From NCBI RefSeq assembly GCF_018623055.1, contig NZ_CP076019.1, positions 248,001-312,000 of the forward strand: a stretch of 64,000 nt of DNA. Reading direction: 5' to 3'. Numbering within the stretch: the first letter of the stretch is position 1; every line of letters begins with the position of its first letter. Positions 8,008 to 17,435 of the stretch are shown here, piece by piece. Origin of the DNA: Halorubrum sp. 2020YC2 (lineage in GTDB: Archaea; Halobacteriota; Halobacteria; Halobacteriales; Haloferacaceae). The notes below the pieces were generated by a model. It saw nothing but the letters and a program-made list of their open reading frames with translations. It made no database searches and was not told where the DNA came from. The position numbers were made by a program, and so were the translations under genes.

Positions 8008-8919
8008 TCAGAGCCGCTCGCCGTCGTAGTGCGCCTCCTCGATCCGCCGGTCGAACAGCCGCGAGAGGAGCGTCGTGACCGGCCCGGCGACCCCCTCACC
8101 GTCGCCGTCGACCGCGATGCCGTCGACGGTCGCCACCGGTCGAATCTCCCACGTCGAGTTCGTGAGGAAGGCCTCGTCGGCCTCGCGGACCGCGTCCGGC
8201 GCGTACGTCCCCTCCTCGACCGGGATCCCCTCCGACTCCGCGATATCGATCACGGTCGCCCTAGTGACGCCCGGGAGGATCGGCCCGTCGAGCGAGGGGG
8301 TCTTGAGGGCGGTCCCGTCCGCGAAAAAGAGGTTCGAGGTCGCGCCCTCCGCGACGCGACCGTCCGGGTCGAGCATGAGCGCCTCGTCGGCGCCGGTCAC
8401 GCGGAGTTCCAGCCGGGCGAGGATTCCGTTGAGGTAGTTGTGCGTCTTGGCGGCGGCGGGGATCGCGCGGTCCGCGGCCTTCCGCGTCTTCGTCGTCTGG
8501 AGCGCGGCCGGCCCGTCGTGGGGCGGCTCGCCGCCCACGCCGCCCCGCGGGAGCGGCTTCGCGATCACGACCACGGTCGGGTCGACCTCGGGCTTCGGGT
8601 CGAGCGTGCCGGGCTGGACGCCCCGGGTGATCGAGAGCTTGACGTACGCGTCCGCGAGGCCGTTCGCGGCGAGCGCCTCGTCGACCCGGCGCTTCAGATC
8701 CGCCTCGTCGATCCCGTGGTCGAGCCCGAGCGTCTCGCAGGTGTCCGCGAGCCGGTCGGCGTGGGCCTCCCACCGGAAGGCGTCGCCGCCGTACGCGCGC
8801 AGCGTCTCGAAGGCGGCGTCGCCGTAGGCGAACCCGCGGTCCTCCACCGAGACGGTCGCCTCCGCGGCGGGGACGAGGTCGCCGTCGACGTGATAGCGGA
8901 GCGTGCCGTCGTCACTCAT
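8008..8919 (-). CDS. pabC: Class IV aminotransferase, probable aminodeoxychorismate lyase
   Basis: 303 residues of the fold-type IV PLP family: SVEDRGFAYGDAAFETLRAYGG at the N-terminus, the PLP-lysine region in KTHNYLNGILARLEL, and the cofactor-binding EGATSNLFF near residue 200. Family IV also holds branched-chain aminotransferases; the PabC role (forming 4-aminobenzoate from aminodeoxychorismate) is inferred from the operon. Its ATG overlaps the end of pabA by 8 nt, giving a tightly coupled pabB-pabA-pabC unit. Confidence 0.8.
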   Translation of the reverse strand: MSDDGTLRYHVDGDLVPAAEATVSVEDRGFAYGDAAFETLRAYGGDAFRWEAHADRLADTCETLGLDHGIDEADLKRRVDEALAANGLADAYVKLSITRGVQPGTLDPKPEVDPTVVVIAKPLPRGGVGGEPPHDGPAALQTTKTRKAADRAIPAAAKTHNYLNGILARLELRVTGADEALMLDPDGRVAEGATSNLFFADGTALKTPSLDGPILPGVTRATVIDIAESEGIPVEEGTYAPDAVREADEAFLTNSTWEIRPVATVDGIAVDGDGEGVAGPVTTLLSRLFDRRIEEAHYDGERL

Positions 8920-9568
8920 GCTCCTCGCACACCTCCACGAAGTTCCGGACCAGCCGTTTCCCGCGAGGTGTGAGGACGCTCTCCGGGTGGAACTGGACGC
9001 CGACGTGCGGCTTCTCTCGATGGCGCACGCCCATCACGACCTCGCGCTCCTCGGCGGTGCGCGCGGTCTCGACCAGTTCGTCCGGGAGGTCCTCGCGCTC
9101 GACGCAAAGCGAGTGGTACCGCCCGACGCGGAGCCGGTCGGGGAGGCCCGCGAAGACGCCCTCGCCGTCGTGGGTGATCGTCGAGGGCTTCCCGTGGACC
9201 ACGTCGGGCGCGTGGCCGACGCGGCTCCCGCGGCTCGCGCACAGCGCCTGATGGCCGAGGCAGACGCCGAACACGGGCCGGTCGAGTTCGAAGACCGCGG
9301 TCGAGACGCCCGCCTCCGCCGGGGTGCCCGGGCCGGGCGAGACGACGACGCCGTCGGGGTTGAGCGCGCGGATCCCCGCGAGGTCGACCGCGTCGTTGCG
9401 CCGCACCGTCACCGCGCCCGCGACCTCGCCGACGTACTGGACGAGGTTGTACGCGAACGAGTCGTAGTTGTCGACGACGAGGACCCGCGCGTCGGCGTCG
9501 CCCGCGCCGGGGCGCCAGCCGCCCTGCGCGTCGGCGTCCGCCTCGCCGCCGGTGTCGGCTCCCGTCAT
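8912..9568 (-). CDS. pabA: Glutamine amidotransferase subunit of aminodeoxychorismate synthase
   Basis: 218 residues. The class I amidotransferase triad is complete: nucleophile Cys in [11 protein letters not shown], His and Glu in [13 protein letters not shown]. It also shows [17 protein letters not shown] and the oxyanion loop SPGPGTP. It releases ammonia from glutamine for the PabB partner. TrpG is the alternative, but the overlap with pabB (4 nt, ATGA) and with the pabC-like gene argues for 4-aminobenzoate synthesis. An acidic/glycine-rich 25-residue N-terminal extension precedes the domain. Confidence 0.85.
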   Translation of the reverse strand: MTGADTGGEADADAQGGWRPGAGDADARVLVVDNYDSFAYNLVQYVGEVAGAVTVRRNDAVDLAGIRALNPDGVVVSPGPGTPAEAGVSTAVFELDRPVFGVCLGHQALCASRGSRVGHAPDVVHGKPSTITHDGEGVFAGLPDRLRVGRYHSLCVEREDLPDELVETARTAEEREVVMGVRHREKPHVGVQFHPESVLTPRGKRLVRNFVEVCEEHE

Positions 9569-11352
9569 CGCTCGACCGCCTCCTCGGACGACTCGTCGAC
9601 CGTCTCCTCGACGGTCTCGTCGACCGCCATCCCGCCGGCCGCGAGCGCCTCGTCGACCGTCTCCTCGACGGTCTCGTCGACCGCCATCCCGCCGGCCGCG
9701 AGCGCCTCGTCGACCGCGCTCACCAGCGCGCGCGCCTTCGCGAGCGTTTCCTCGTACTCGGCGCCGGGGTCCGAGTCGTGGACGATCCCGGCCCCGACCC
9801 GGAGGTGGTACTCGGCGGCGTGGCGCACGAGCGTCCGGATGACGATGTTCAGCGTCGCGCGCCCGTCGAAGCCGGCCGCGAACATCGACCCGGTGTACGG
9901 CCCGCGGCGGGTCGGCTCCAGCTCGTCGATGATCGCCATCGTCTTCGGCTTCGGCGCGCCCGTGATGGTCCCGCCGGGGAAGCAGGCGGCGACCGCGTCA
10001 GCGAACCCGGCGTCCGGGCGGGACTCCCCCTCGATCAGGCTCACGAGGTGCATCACCTCGCTGTAGCGGTCGACGCGGCGGTACTCGCTCACCTCGACCG
10101 TGCCGAACCGCGACACCTTGCCGAGGTCGTTGCGCTCCAAGTCGACCAACATCGCGTGTTCGGCGCGCTCTTTCGCGTCACCGGTCAGCTCCGTTTCCAT
10201 GCCGGCGTCCGCCGCCTCCGTCTCCCCCCGCGGTCGCGTCCCCGCGATGGGCTCCGTGACGAGGCGCGCGCCGCGCCGGGGGTCACCGGTCGGCTCACGC
10301 TCCAAGAGCAGTTCCGGGCTCGCGCTCACGAGGTCGACGCCGCTCGGACGGCCGGTCCCGTCCCCCTCGGTCCCGCCGAACTCGATCAGGCCGGAGTACG
10401 GCGCCGGGTTCACTTCCCGGAGCGCGTCGTACGCGTCGACCGGGTGGACCGCGGCCGGCGCGGTCAGCCGCTGGGAGACGTTCGCCTGAAACGTGTCGCC
10501 CTCGCGGACGTACGCCTTGACCCGCCGGACCGCGTCGGCGTACCCCTCGCGGCCCACGTCGCTCTCGAAGGTCGCGCGCTCGGCCGTCGGGTCGGGCGCC
10601 GCCCCCGAGGCCGGGTCGCCGCTTTCGATCCGGTCGATCAGGGCCGCCGCGCGCGCTCGCCCGTCGTCGAACAGCGCGTCGAGCGCCTCGCGGTCGGCGT
10701 CGGGGTCGTCGACTCCCGCCGGCACGCGGGGGCAGGCGGTCACTCGGAGCGTGACGGTCGCGTCGCCGTCGTCCGGGCCGCCGTCGGCCGACCCGCCCGC
10801 GTCCACCGGACACTCCCACGCCGCGATCCGGTCGAACAGCGCGGCCTGAAGCCGCGGGAGTCCGCGGTCGTCGACCGCCCCGGGACCGTCGGGCGCCGCG
10901 GGCGGGAACGCCTCCAGTTCGCGGGCGGCGTCGTAGGAGAGCCAGCCGAACGCGCCGCACGGGTACGGCACCTCGCAGTCGCCCCGCGCCAGCCGCTCGC
11001 CGTCGATGACGCCCTCTAGCGCCGAGAGCGACGGGGAGGGGCGCCGGTAGTCGCCCGCGGGTCCCGAGCCGCCCTCGCTCTCCGACCCCTCGGCCTCGCC
11101 GCCCGTGCCGGCGACGACCGCGTCGCCGGAGACGGTCAGCCGCTCGACCGGGTCGACGCCGAAGTACCCCCATCCCGACTGGCCGCCGGTCGTCTCGTAG
11201 AAGACGCCGCCGGGACCGTCCCGCGCCCGCCGGTAGGCGGCGAAGGGGTCGTCGACGGCGACCCGGAGTTCGACCGGGACCCGCGCGCCCGCCGGCGCCG
11301 CGGCCGCGGCCGCGCGGAACCGGTTCCGGTCGGTGTGTACCGTTCGACTCAT
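9565..11352 (-). CDS. pabB: Aminodeoxychorismate synthase component I
   Basis: 595 residues of the chorismate-binding family. The N-terminal half is the anthranilate-synthase-I-like region; the catalytic half holds [58 protein letters not shown] and [12 protein letters not shown], all diagnostic. PabB aminates chorismate with ammonia from PabA. It is longer than usual because of acidic insertions and a C-terminal tail that includes an exact 19-residue tandem duplication. The choice over TrpE rests on the pabC-like third gene. Confidence 0.85.
   Translation of the reverse strand: MSRTVHTDRNRFRAAAAAAPAGARVPVELRVAVDDPFAAYRRARDGPGGVFYETTGGQSGWGYFGVDPVERLTVSGDAVVAGTGGEAEGSESEGGSGPAGDYRRPSPSLSALEGVIDGERLARGDCEVPYPCGAFGWLSYDAARELEAFPPAAPDGPGAVDDRGLPRLQAALFDRIAAWECPVDAGGSADGGPDDGDATVTLRVTACPRVPAGVDDPDADREALDALFDDGRARAAALIDRIESGDPASGAAPDPTAERATFESDVGREGYADAVRRVKAYVREGDTFQANVSQRLTAPAAVHPVDAYDALREVNPAPYSGLIEFGGTEGDGTGRPSGVDLVSASPELLLEREPTGDPRRGARLVTEPIAGTRPRGETEAADAGMETELTGDAKERAEHAMLVDLERNDLGKVSRFGTVEVSEYRRVDRYSEVMHLVSLIEGESRPDAGFADAVAACFPGGTITGAPKPKTMAIIDELEPTRRGPYTGSMFAAGFDGRATLNIVIRTLVRHAAEYHLRVGAGIVHDSDPGAEYEETLAKARALVSAVDEALAAGGMAVDETVEETVDEALAAGGMAVDETVEETVDESSEEAVER
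9595..9714. repeat. 57-bp exact tandem duplication in the 3' end of pabB
   Basis: Two consecutive copies of a 57-bp unit (starts at 9601 and 9658) encode twice the same 19 residues, [19 protein letters not shown]. The length is a multiple of three, so the frame is kept. The exact identity points to a recent event. Confidence 0.9.
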
Positions 11353-11440
11353 GTGTCACTCTTCGGCGGGGTCGGTGAAACAGTTGCGGTCGCCGGAACC
11401 GCGCCGGGAACCGGCCGCAGTCGGTCGGAACCGACCGCCC

Positions 11441-11959
11441 TCAGAACTCGCTCGCGCGGTCGATCCACGTCGCGGCGCGCTTCTCGCCCACGCTCGTCCC
11501 CTCGGCCACCTCGGCGGCGTCCGCGCCGGCGAGGTCGTCTATCGTCTCGATACCGATCGAGGCGAGCCGCTCGGCGTACGCCGGGCCGATCCCCTTGATC
11601 TCCTCGACGCTCGGGCCGCGGTCGTCGCCGTCGACCGCGGCGTCGTCCGCCTCGCCCGCCGCGGCCTCCGCCGGCTCCGCGCCCTCGTCGGCCTCGGTCC
11701 CGGCGTCGTCCGTCGCGCCGGCCTCCTCGTCGACGAGCGACTCGGTCGAGGCGGCGGCCTCCGTCGCCGCGGCGGCCGCCGGCTCGCCTCCCTCCTCGTC
11801 GACGCCGGTCCGGGGAGGCTGCTCGTCGGTGGCCTCCGCGGACGCCTCGGCGGCCGGCTCCGACTCGCGCTCGACGGTCACTTCGGTCTCGCCGGACTCG
11901 CGTTCGGCCGAGCCGCTCCCGAATCCGAGCTTCTCTTTGAGCTTCTGAAGTAGCGCCAT
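11441..11959 (-). CDS. Helix-hairpin-helix protein with a long acidic linker
   Basis: 172 residues in three parts: a short basic amphipathic N-terminus (MALLQKLKEKLGFGSG), about 90 residues of Ala/Glu/Asp-rich low complexity, and a C-terminal helix-hairpin-helix pair VEEIKGIGPAYAERLASIGIETIDDLAGADAAEVAE (about residues 115-150). The HhH unit binds DNA non-specifically in many repair proteins; no enzymatic domain is present. A TATA-like TTTTTAAATATC about 25 nt upstream suggests a nearly leaderless transcript. Confidence 0.75.
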   Translation of the reverse strand: MALLQKLKEKLGFGSGSAERESGETEVTVERESEPAAEASAEATDEQPPRTGVDEEGGEPAAAAATEAAASTESLVDEEAGATDDAGTEADEGAEPAEAAAGEADDAAVDGDDRGPSVEEIKGIGPAYAERLASIGIETIDDLAGADAAEVAEGTSVGEKRAATWIDRASEF

Positions 11960-12031
11960 TGCCGGCGGCTACACGTGCGAGATATTTAAAAACCGTCTCC
12001 GCCGCAACGAACCGTCGCTCCGTCTCGCCGG

Positions 12032-12039
12032 TTTATAAG
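12032..12039 (+). promoter_or_regulatory. TATA box of the CopD-like gene
   Basis: TTTATAAG lies about 27 nt before the ATG at 12063, the spacing of a leaderless haloarchaeal transcript. It is divergent from the promoter of the helix-hairpin-helix gene. Confidence 0.6.
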
Positions 12040-12062
12040 TGTAACCGGCCCGTCCCGGCGGT

Positions 12063-12521
12063 ATGGACGTTATCAACCCCGTCATGTGGTCGGTCCACGT
12101 CGGCTTCGCCGTCCTCTGGGTCGGCAGCGTGCTGTTCGTCACCCTCGCGGTCCTCCCGCCCGCGCTCCGCGGCGACATCGGCGGGGACGCGCTCGGGTCG
12201 GTCGTCGGCCGCCTGCGCTGGATCACCCGGATCGGCGCGGTCGCGTTCGTCGCTTCCGGCGGGCACATGGCCGGGACCCTGTACACGTTCGAGGCGCTGA
12301 CGAGCACGCCGCGGGGTCACCTCGTAGTGACGATGCTGGGGCTGTGGTTCGTCGGGACCGGACTCGTCGAGGTCGCCGGCTCGAAGCTGGCCGACGGACT
12401 CGACGCCGGGAAGCTCCGGGAGCCGGCCCGCGACGCCAAGCCGTTCCTCTACGGCGCGTCGGCGGTCTCCGTCGGACTCATCGTCACCGCCGGACTGCTC
12501 GCCAGCCCGACGCTGATCTAG
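12063..12521 (+). CDS. CopD-like integral membrane protein
   Basis: 152 residues with four predicted transmembrane helices (about residues 7-30, 53-75, 84-105 and 128-150). The opening PVMWSVHVGFAVLWVGSVLF with an intramembrane His, and HMAGTLYTFEAL, match the DUF4149/CopD-like 4-TM group, which includes copper-resistance and haem-related membrane proteins. The substrate is unknown. The leaderless start is supported by the TATA box upstream. Confidence 0.65.
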   Translation: MDVINPVMWSVHVGFAVLWVGSVLFVTLAVLPPALRGDIGGDALGSVVGRLRWITRIGAVAFVASGGHMAGTLYTFEALTSTPRGHLVVTMLGLWFVGTGLVEVAGSKLADGLDAGKLREPARDAKPFLYGASAVSVGLIVTAGLLASPTLI

Positions 12522-12717
12522 CGGCTCCGCTCCGTCGCTCCCGCTTCTCGACGCCGTTCCAGGCCGAAAGCGACCGACGAGCGACTTCCGTCTCGGCTCG
12601 AGAGCTGTGACGCACATAATCAAAAACCCCCGTCTGGTAAAATACGCCCGTGTTTATGCAGTTCTGTCGCCTACCGGGAGACACAGAGACCGATACATCG
12701 GTTCTCGACCAACACAC

Positions 12718-13014
12718 ATGGAATACTCAGACACCGAGCGGGTCGTCGAGCAGTCGCTCGAGTTTCCGGTGACGCGCGACGCCGTGATCGAACAGATCGG
12801 TACCGTCGAGATCGAGTCCCCTTCCGGCGACTTCGTGACGATTCGGGAGGTCCTCGACCCGGTCGACGAGGAGGGGTACCTGAGTTCGGACGCCCTCTAC
12901 GCCACGATAGTCGGCAACCTCGACGAGACGTTCATCGGTCGCAAGTACTACGACGACCGCGGCAGCGTGCCGCTCGGGACCGGCGCGGACGACGATCCCG
13001 ACCTCTCGTTTTGA
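12718..13014 (+). CDS. Conserved haloarchaeal protein, DUF5789-like
   Basis: 98 residues from the ATG at 12718. The in-frame upstream extension is not protein-like and the conserved block starts with the sequence SLEFPVTRDAVIEQIG. The later block YLSSDALYATIVGNLDETFIGRKYYDDR is characteristic of the haloarchaeal DUF5789 family. Small, acidic, no membrane segment or catalytic motif. Function unknown; it shares its FPxTxxxxIxxxG core with the protein encoded at 7326-7925. Confidence 0.7.
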   Translation: MEYSDTERVVEQSLEFPVTRDAVIEQIGTVEIESPSGDFVTIREVLDPVDEEGYLSSDALYATIVGNLDETFIGRKYYDDRGSVPLGTGADDDPDLSF

Positions 13015-13086
13015 CCGCGACCCGAGCGACGCGCGCCGGGCACCGAGCGCCCCGACTGGGGCACCCCGCGCCCGGCGCCGTCAGCC

Positions 13087-13911
13087 TCACTCCAACTCGG
13101 CCCGCAGCGCCGCGTTCATCGCGTCGACCGGCGCGTCCTCGCCGGTCCATATCTCGAACGCCTCGACCCCCTGGTACAGCAGCATCCACGCGCCGTCGAC
13201 GGTCGTCGCCCCCGCGGCGGCCGCCTCGCGCAGCAGGCGCGTCTCGACCGGCGCGTACACCGCGTCGAGGACCGCGAGGTCGCCGTGGAGGTGCGCCGCC
13301 GGAACGGGCGTCTCCTCCGGCGCCTCCATCCCCACGCTCGTCGCGTTGACGAGCAGGTCCGCGGCCGCGACGCGCTCGCCCAAGTCGTCGAGGCCGCCGC
13401 CGGTCGCGCCGGGCACGTCCCCGGCCAACTCGACCGCGCGCTCCGCGGTGCGGTTCGCGACGTGGACCGTCGCGCCCGCGTCCGCCAGCGCGAACGCGGC
13501 CGCCCGCCCCGCGCCGCCCGCGCCCACCACGAGCGCGTCGCGGCCGTCGATTCCGACGTCGTGGTGCGCGAGCGCCCGCGTCACCCCGGCGGCGTCGGTG
13601 TTGCGCCCGCGGGGGCGCTCCGACTCGCCGGCCCGGACCGGGGCGTAATCGACCGTGTTGACCGCGCCGATGCGCTCGGCCAGCGGGGCCGCGTCGACCG
13701 CGCGCAGCGCGTCCCGCTTGAACGGCACCGTCACGTTGAGTCCCGCGACGCCGAGGTCGGCGGCGCCCGAAATCGCCGCGGCCGCCGCGTCGGCGTCCGG
13801 CTCGAAGGTCACGTAGCGCGCGTCGAGACCGAGCGCCTCGTAGCCCGCCTCGTGCATCGGCGGCGACAGCGAGTGGCCGACCGGGTTCCCGATCAGTCCG
13901 TACACGTCCAT
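13087..13911 (-). CDS. aroE: Shikimate dehydrogenase
   Basis: 274 residues. It reduces 3-dehydroshikimate with NADPH in the shikimate pathway. Visible are the substrate-binding N-terminus [14 protein letters not shown], the NVTVPFK motif with the catalytic lysine, [14 protein letters not shown] with the catalytic Asp, the nucleotide-binding loop [12 protein letters not shown], the NADPH-selecting VANRT, and [12 protein letters not shown] near the end. All expected residues are present. Together with the pab operon it places two chorismate-related loci within 5 kb. Confidence 0.95.
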   Translation of the reverse strand: MDVYGLIGNPVGHSLSPPMHEAGYEALGLDARYVTFEPDADAAAAAISGAADLGVAGLNVTVPFKRDALRAVDAAPLAERIGAVNTVDYAPVRAGESERPRGRNTDAAGVTRALAHHDVGIDGRDALVVGAGGAGRAAAFALADAGATVHVANRTAERAVELAGDVPGATGGGLDDLGERVAAADLLVNATSVGMEAPEETPVPAAHLHGDLAVLDAVYAPVETRLLREAAAAGATTVDGAWMLLYQGVEAFEIWTGEDAPVDAMNAALRAELE

Positions 13912-13977
13912 GCCCGCTCACGCGGCCGCGACCGACAAAAGGCGGTCGGTCGGGCGCCGAGCGGTCCGGTCAGCCCC

Positions 13978-15114
13978 TCACTCCCGCCGCCCCTCGGCGT
14001 CCCGCTCCGCGTCGATGACGTCTTCGAGCGTCTCGGTGCCGACGTCGCTGGCGATCTTGACGCCGACGAGCGACACGACGATGCCCCCCACGATGAACGC
14101 GGCGAGCTGCTGGACCGGGGTCACCGTCATCCCGTACATCGACAGCGGCTCGTGGATCGCCTCCTGCGCGAGGAAGTAGCCGGCGAACCCGCGGACGACG
14201 AGCGCGACCGCGGCGATGACGAACGGGAGGTTGAGGTACGGCGTCCGGATCCCCTCGTCGCGGATCAGCTCGTCGAGCAGCCGCCCCACGGCCGCGGTCA
14301 CGCCGGCGACCGCGAACCACGGGACCGCGGCGTAGGCGAACTCCACGACCTCGACGAGCCGGGGGGATCCGGGACCGAGCTCCGAGGCCGCGAGGAAGCC
14401 GAAGAACCCGCCGACCAGCGCCAGCCCGCCGGCGACGACGTACGTCACGACCGACACCTGCCCGGCGTACAGCGCCTCTCGGACGCGCTCCGGCATCCCC
14501 GCGACGAACCGGTCGACCCCGAGGCCCTTGTACAGCAGCGCGGCGCCGAGCAGACCGGCGACGCCCGCCACCGCCTCTCCGGCGGAGAACCGGTAGAACA
14601 GTACGGGTAACAACAGCAGCGCGACGCCGATGGGGACCAGCACCGTCGACCGCAGCTGCTCGTCCGCGAGGAACTGCTTCAGCAGGTAGTAGGTGGACTC
14701 GATGTCGCGCGCCTGTCGGACGACGACGCGGTCGACTGAGTCGACGGGGATCCGCGACTCGACGACGGGGAGGACGCGCTCGTCCTCGGCGGAGTCGACG
14801 ACGACGATCGCGGCCCGCGGGTCGTACCGCTCCACGAGGTCGTCCAGCTGGGCCGCGATGGAGCGGTCGGCGCCGACCGCGGTGTCGCTCTCCGCGGAGA
14901 CGACCGCCACGACAGACTCCTCGCGCTCGTCCCTGAGGTCGCGCGCGACGCGCAGCGACTCCAGCAGGCAGTTCACGCTGGCGTCCTCGGGGTCGTCCAG
15001 CCCGGCGTCGGTGACCAGCGACCGGACGGCCTCCCAGCCGGCGACCGGCATCGGGACGTTGGTGGCGCGACCGATCGCCCCCGAGCGGTCGACGCAGATG
15101 ACCAGCGTCGTCAC
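13978..15114 (-). CDS. DUF373-family membrane protein
   Basis: 378 residues from a GTG at 15114 (VTTLVICVDRSGAIGR), where the family's conserved start lies. The first about 150 residues are a soluble alpha/beta domain (VVAVVSAESDTAVGADRSIAAQLDDLVERYDPRAAIVVVDSAEDE); the rest contains about seven to nine hydrophobic helices. This is the archaeal DUF373 architecture; its function is not established. The next gene on the strand encodes SppA, about 85 nt away. Confidence 0.8.
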   Translation of the reverse strand: MTTLVICVDRSGAIGRATNVPMPVAGWEAVRSLVTDAGLDDPEDASVNCLLESLRVARDLRDEREESVVAVVSAESDTAVGADRSIAAQLDDLVERYDPRAAIVVVDSAEDERVLPVVESRIPVDSVDRVVVRQARDIESTYYLLKQFLADEQLRSTVLVPIGVALLLLPVLFYRFSAGEAVAGVAGLLGAALLYKGLGVDRFVAGMPERVREALYAGQVSVVTYVVAGGLALVGGFFGFLAASELGPGSPRLVEVVEFAYAAVPWFAVAGVTAAVGRLLDELIRDEGIRTPYLNLPFVIAAVALVVRGFAGYFLAQEAIHEPLSMYGMTVTPVQQLAAFIVGGIVVSLVGVKIASDVGTETLEDVIDAERDAEGRRE

Positions 15115-15199
15115 GTGTCGACTCACACCGCGGCCGGACAAAAATCCTCCCCGTCGGCCGCCCCGCGGCGTTCGGTCTTTCGAGGCGCTCTCCCGCCCG

Positions 15200-16135
15200 C
15201 TATCGGAGCTCGACGTCGATGTCGCCGCCGTCGTCGACGAAGGCGTCCGAGACGCCGCTCCCGGCGGCGAACGCGACGCGCTCGGCGCCGATGCCGAGCC
15301 GCTCTGCGAGCCCGCGCTCCGGGGAGAACTCCCGGACCTCCGGCTCGGCGCCGAGCAGGTCAGCGAGGCGGTCCTCCACGTCGTCCTCGGTGCCCAGCTC
15401 GTCGACGAGCCCCAGCTCCGCGGCCTCGTCCCCGAGGTACACGCGGGCCTCGGTGGCACGGATCTCGTCGGGGTCCATGTCGCGGCCCTCGCTCACGGTC
15501 TCGACGAACTGCTCGTAGTAGCCGTCGATGATCCCTTGGAGGTACTCCCGTTCGTCCTCCTCGATCTCCTTCAGCGGGACGCCGGCGTCCTTGTACTCGC
15601 CGGCGGTGAACTGCTCGTAAGAGATCCCGAGCTTGTCCGCTAACCCCTTCGCGTTCGGCCGCGAGCCGACGACGCCGATGGAGCCGACGAGGCTCGCCTC
15701 GCGCGCCCACAGCTCGTCGCAGCCGCTCGCGATCCAGTAGCCGCCCGAGGCGCAGGTGTCGGTCGCGTACGCCACCGTCGGCCCGTCGAAGTCGGCGGCG
15801 GCCCGCCGGATGTCGTCGCTCGGGACGACCTCGCCGCCGGGGGTGTTGAGCTCGACGAGCAGCGCCTCGACGTCCTCGTCCTCGTCGGCCGCCCCTATCT
15901 GCTCGACCACGTCGTCCGCGGTGGCGCCGCCCGGGCCCGACAGCGGCGACGGTCGCCCCTGACTCCGTCGGATCGGCCCCGACACGGTCACCTTCGCGGT
16001 GTTGTACTCGTCGGCGTCACCGAACCGCCCGCCGGTGAGCCGCGAGATGACCGCGCGGCCCGCTATCGTCGTCGCCGCGCCCACCGCGGCGGCCGCGAGC
16101 AACCCCTTCCGTCCGTTCGCCGGCGCGTCGTCCAT
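15200..16135 (-). CDS. sppA: Signal peptide peptidase SppA, S49 family
   Basis: 311 residues. It degrades leftover signal peptides or membrane peptides at the outer face of the membrane. The Ser-Lys dyad is intact: Ser130 in CASGGYWIA and Lys182 in GEYKDAGVPL; LVELNTPGGEVVPS is the family substrate groove. A hydrophobic N-terminal segment (about residues 11-30) acts as an anchor. The length fits the short archaeal/Bacillus SppA type rather than the duplicated E. coli type. The minus-strand TATA CTTATAAA (16159-16166) implies a leaderless mRNA. Confidence 0.9.
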   Translation of the reverse strand: MDDAPANGRKGLLAAAAVGAATTIAGRAVISRLTGGRFGDADEYNTAKVTVSGPIRRSQGRPSPLSGPGGATADDVVEQIGAADEDEDVEALLVELNTPGGEVVPSDDIRRAAADFDGPTVAYATDTCASGGYWIASGCDELWAREASLVGSIGVVGSRPNAKGLADKLGISYEQFTAGEYKDAGVPLKEIEEDEREYLQGIIDGYYEQFVETVSEGRDMDPDEIRATEARVYLGDEAAELGLVDELGTEDDVEDRLADLLGAEPEVREFSPERGLAERLGIGAERVAFAAGSGVSDAFVDDGGDIDVELR

Positions 16136-16276
16136 ACCGCCGGTTGGCGGCGCACGCGTTTATAAGCCGTGGCCGGCGCGGACCGTCGCGGCCGGCCTCG
16201 AATCGGTCGTCGCGGCCGCGACGCTCTCCGTCGCGAAAAGCCGCAGAAAACCGCGTCGGAACCGCAGGTCGCCGGC

Positions 16277-17200
16277 TTACAGGAGGCCGGTCTTCTGGAG
16301 CTTCATCAGGTCCTCGGTGTCGAGCGTCTCGCCCTCCTTGAACTTCTGATAGATCTCCTCGGCCTCTTCCTTCTCCTCTTCGCGCTTCTCGGCGCGCTCG
16401 TCCTGCCGCTCCTCTTCCTCCTTCTTGTCCAGCTCGCGCAGGCGCTTCTGGACGCGGACGAAGTCCTCGTGGTGGCGGTCGGCCGCCTCCTGGGCCTCGA
16501 CGAACAGCTCGTGCATCTCGTCGGCCTCATCGCGGATGTCGTCGGCCTCGCGGTAGGCCTCGATCATCTGGTTGTGGTGCTCCTGAGCCTTGTCCGCCAG
16601 CTCCGTCACCTTCTGGTGGTGCTGGGACGCCTCGGAGCGGACCTCCTCGGCCTCCTCGACGAGGTCGTCCAGCTCGCTCGTGTCGTCGACCTTCTCCTTC
16701 TTCTCCGCGAGCTTCTCGCGTTTGTCGTCGATCTTCTCGATCAGCTCGCGCTCGTCCTCCGCGTCGAGGACCTCCGTCTGCTGCCGGAACTCCAGGTCCT
16801 CGATCTCCTCTTCGAGCTCCTCGATGGACTTGCCGGAGCCGAGTTCGAGGTCCTGTTTGAGCTCCTCGACCTCGTCGAACAGCTCGTTGGCCTCGGCGTT
16901 GAGCTCGTTGCGCTTGTCCTTGTGCTCTTGGACCTGCTCGTTGAGCTCGTCGCGGTTCTCGCGGTGTTCCTGGGCCTCGTCGACCTTCTCGCGGGTCTTC
17001 GCGTTGAGGTCGTCGCGCTTGGAGGCGCGCTCGGAGGCCATCTGGTTCAGCTCGTTGCGTCGGTCTCGCAGCTGACCGGCGCGCTTGATGAGCTGCCCCT
17101 TGGAGCCGTTCTCCAAGTCGTCCTCAGAAAGGTCCACGTTGTCCGCCTCGTCCATCGCTTCCACGTCGTACTGCTCGATGACTTCTTCTTTCGTTACCAT
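16277..17200 (-). CDS. Coiled-coil protein, COG1340/DUF7121-like
   Basis: 307 residues, nearly all a long coiled coil (residues about 30-290) extremely rich in Glu, Lys, Arg and Gln with heptad hydrophobics, ending EGETLDTEDLMKLQKTGLL. It matches the archaeal coiled-coil group sometimes mislabelled as phosphoserine phosphatase-like. It probably forms filaments or scaffolds; the partner is unknown. Unlike its neighbours it has a long leader: the likely TATA box is near 17346-17353, about 145 nt upstream of the start codon, and GGAG-type sequence precedes the ATG. Confidence 0.75.
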   Translation of the reverse strand: MVTKEEVIEQYDVEAMDEADNVDLSEDDLENGSKGQLIKRAGQLRDRRNELNQMASERASKRDDLNAKTREKVDEAQEHRENRDELNEQVQEHKDKRNELNAEANELFDEVEELKQDLELGSGKSIEELEEEIEDLEFRQQTEVLDAEDERELIEKIDDKREKLAEKKEKVDDTSELDDLVEEAEEVRSEASQHHQKVTELADKAQEHHNQMIEAYREADDIRDEADEMHELFVEAQEAADRHHEDFVRVQKRLRELDKKEEEERQDERAEKREEEKEEAEEIYQKFKEGETLDTEDLMKLQKTGLL

Positions 17201-17355
17201 TTGTTATCTCTCCATCACCGCTCCGGCGATAGCGGACGCTCGCTGTGGTGCGTCGGGCCGTCTGCAAGAAATCCCGTTCATTTCAGCGTGCGATCCCACC
17301 AGCGCCAGAGGCGTTCTGGTACCCGCAACTACCCCCGGGCGATACATAAATACTT
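17201..17355 (-). promoter_or_regulatory. Long 5' leader of the coiled-coil gene
   Basis: The TATA-like TATTTATG (about 17346-17353, minus strand) would start transcription near 17320, leaving a leader of about 120 nt. It contains a purine-rich GATGGAGAG a few bases before the ATG, and short self-complementary segments such as ACCAG/CTGGT. Long leaders are unusual among these mostly leaderless genes. Confidence 0.4.
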
Positions 17356-17435
17356 CGGTGATTTCCGTGTACACCGGTGTCACGGGGCGTGTACCGCTCG
17401 ATTTCCGTGGTTATCGTTCACACGGCCGTCCGCGC

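Noticed and set aside
13921-15459. A longer form of the DUF373 gene extending into sppA
   Set aside because: The extra N-terminus is antisense-like and basic; the conserved start is the GTG at 15114.
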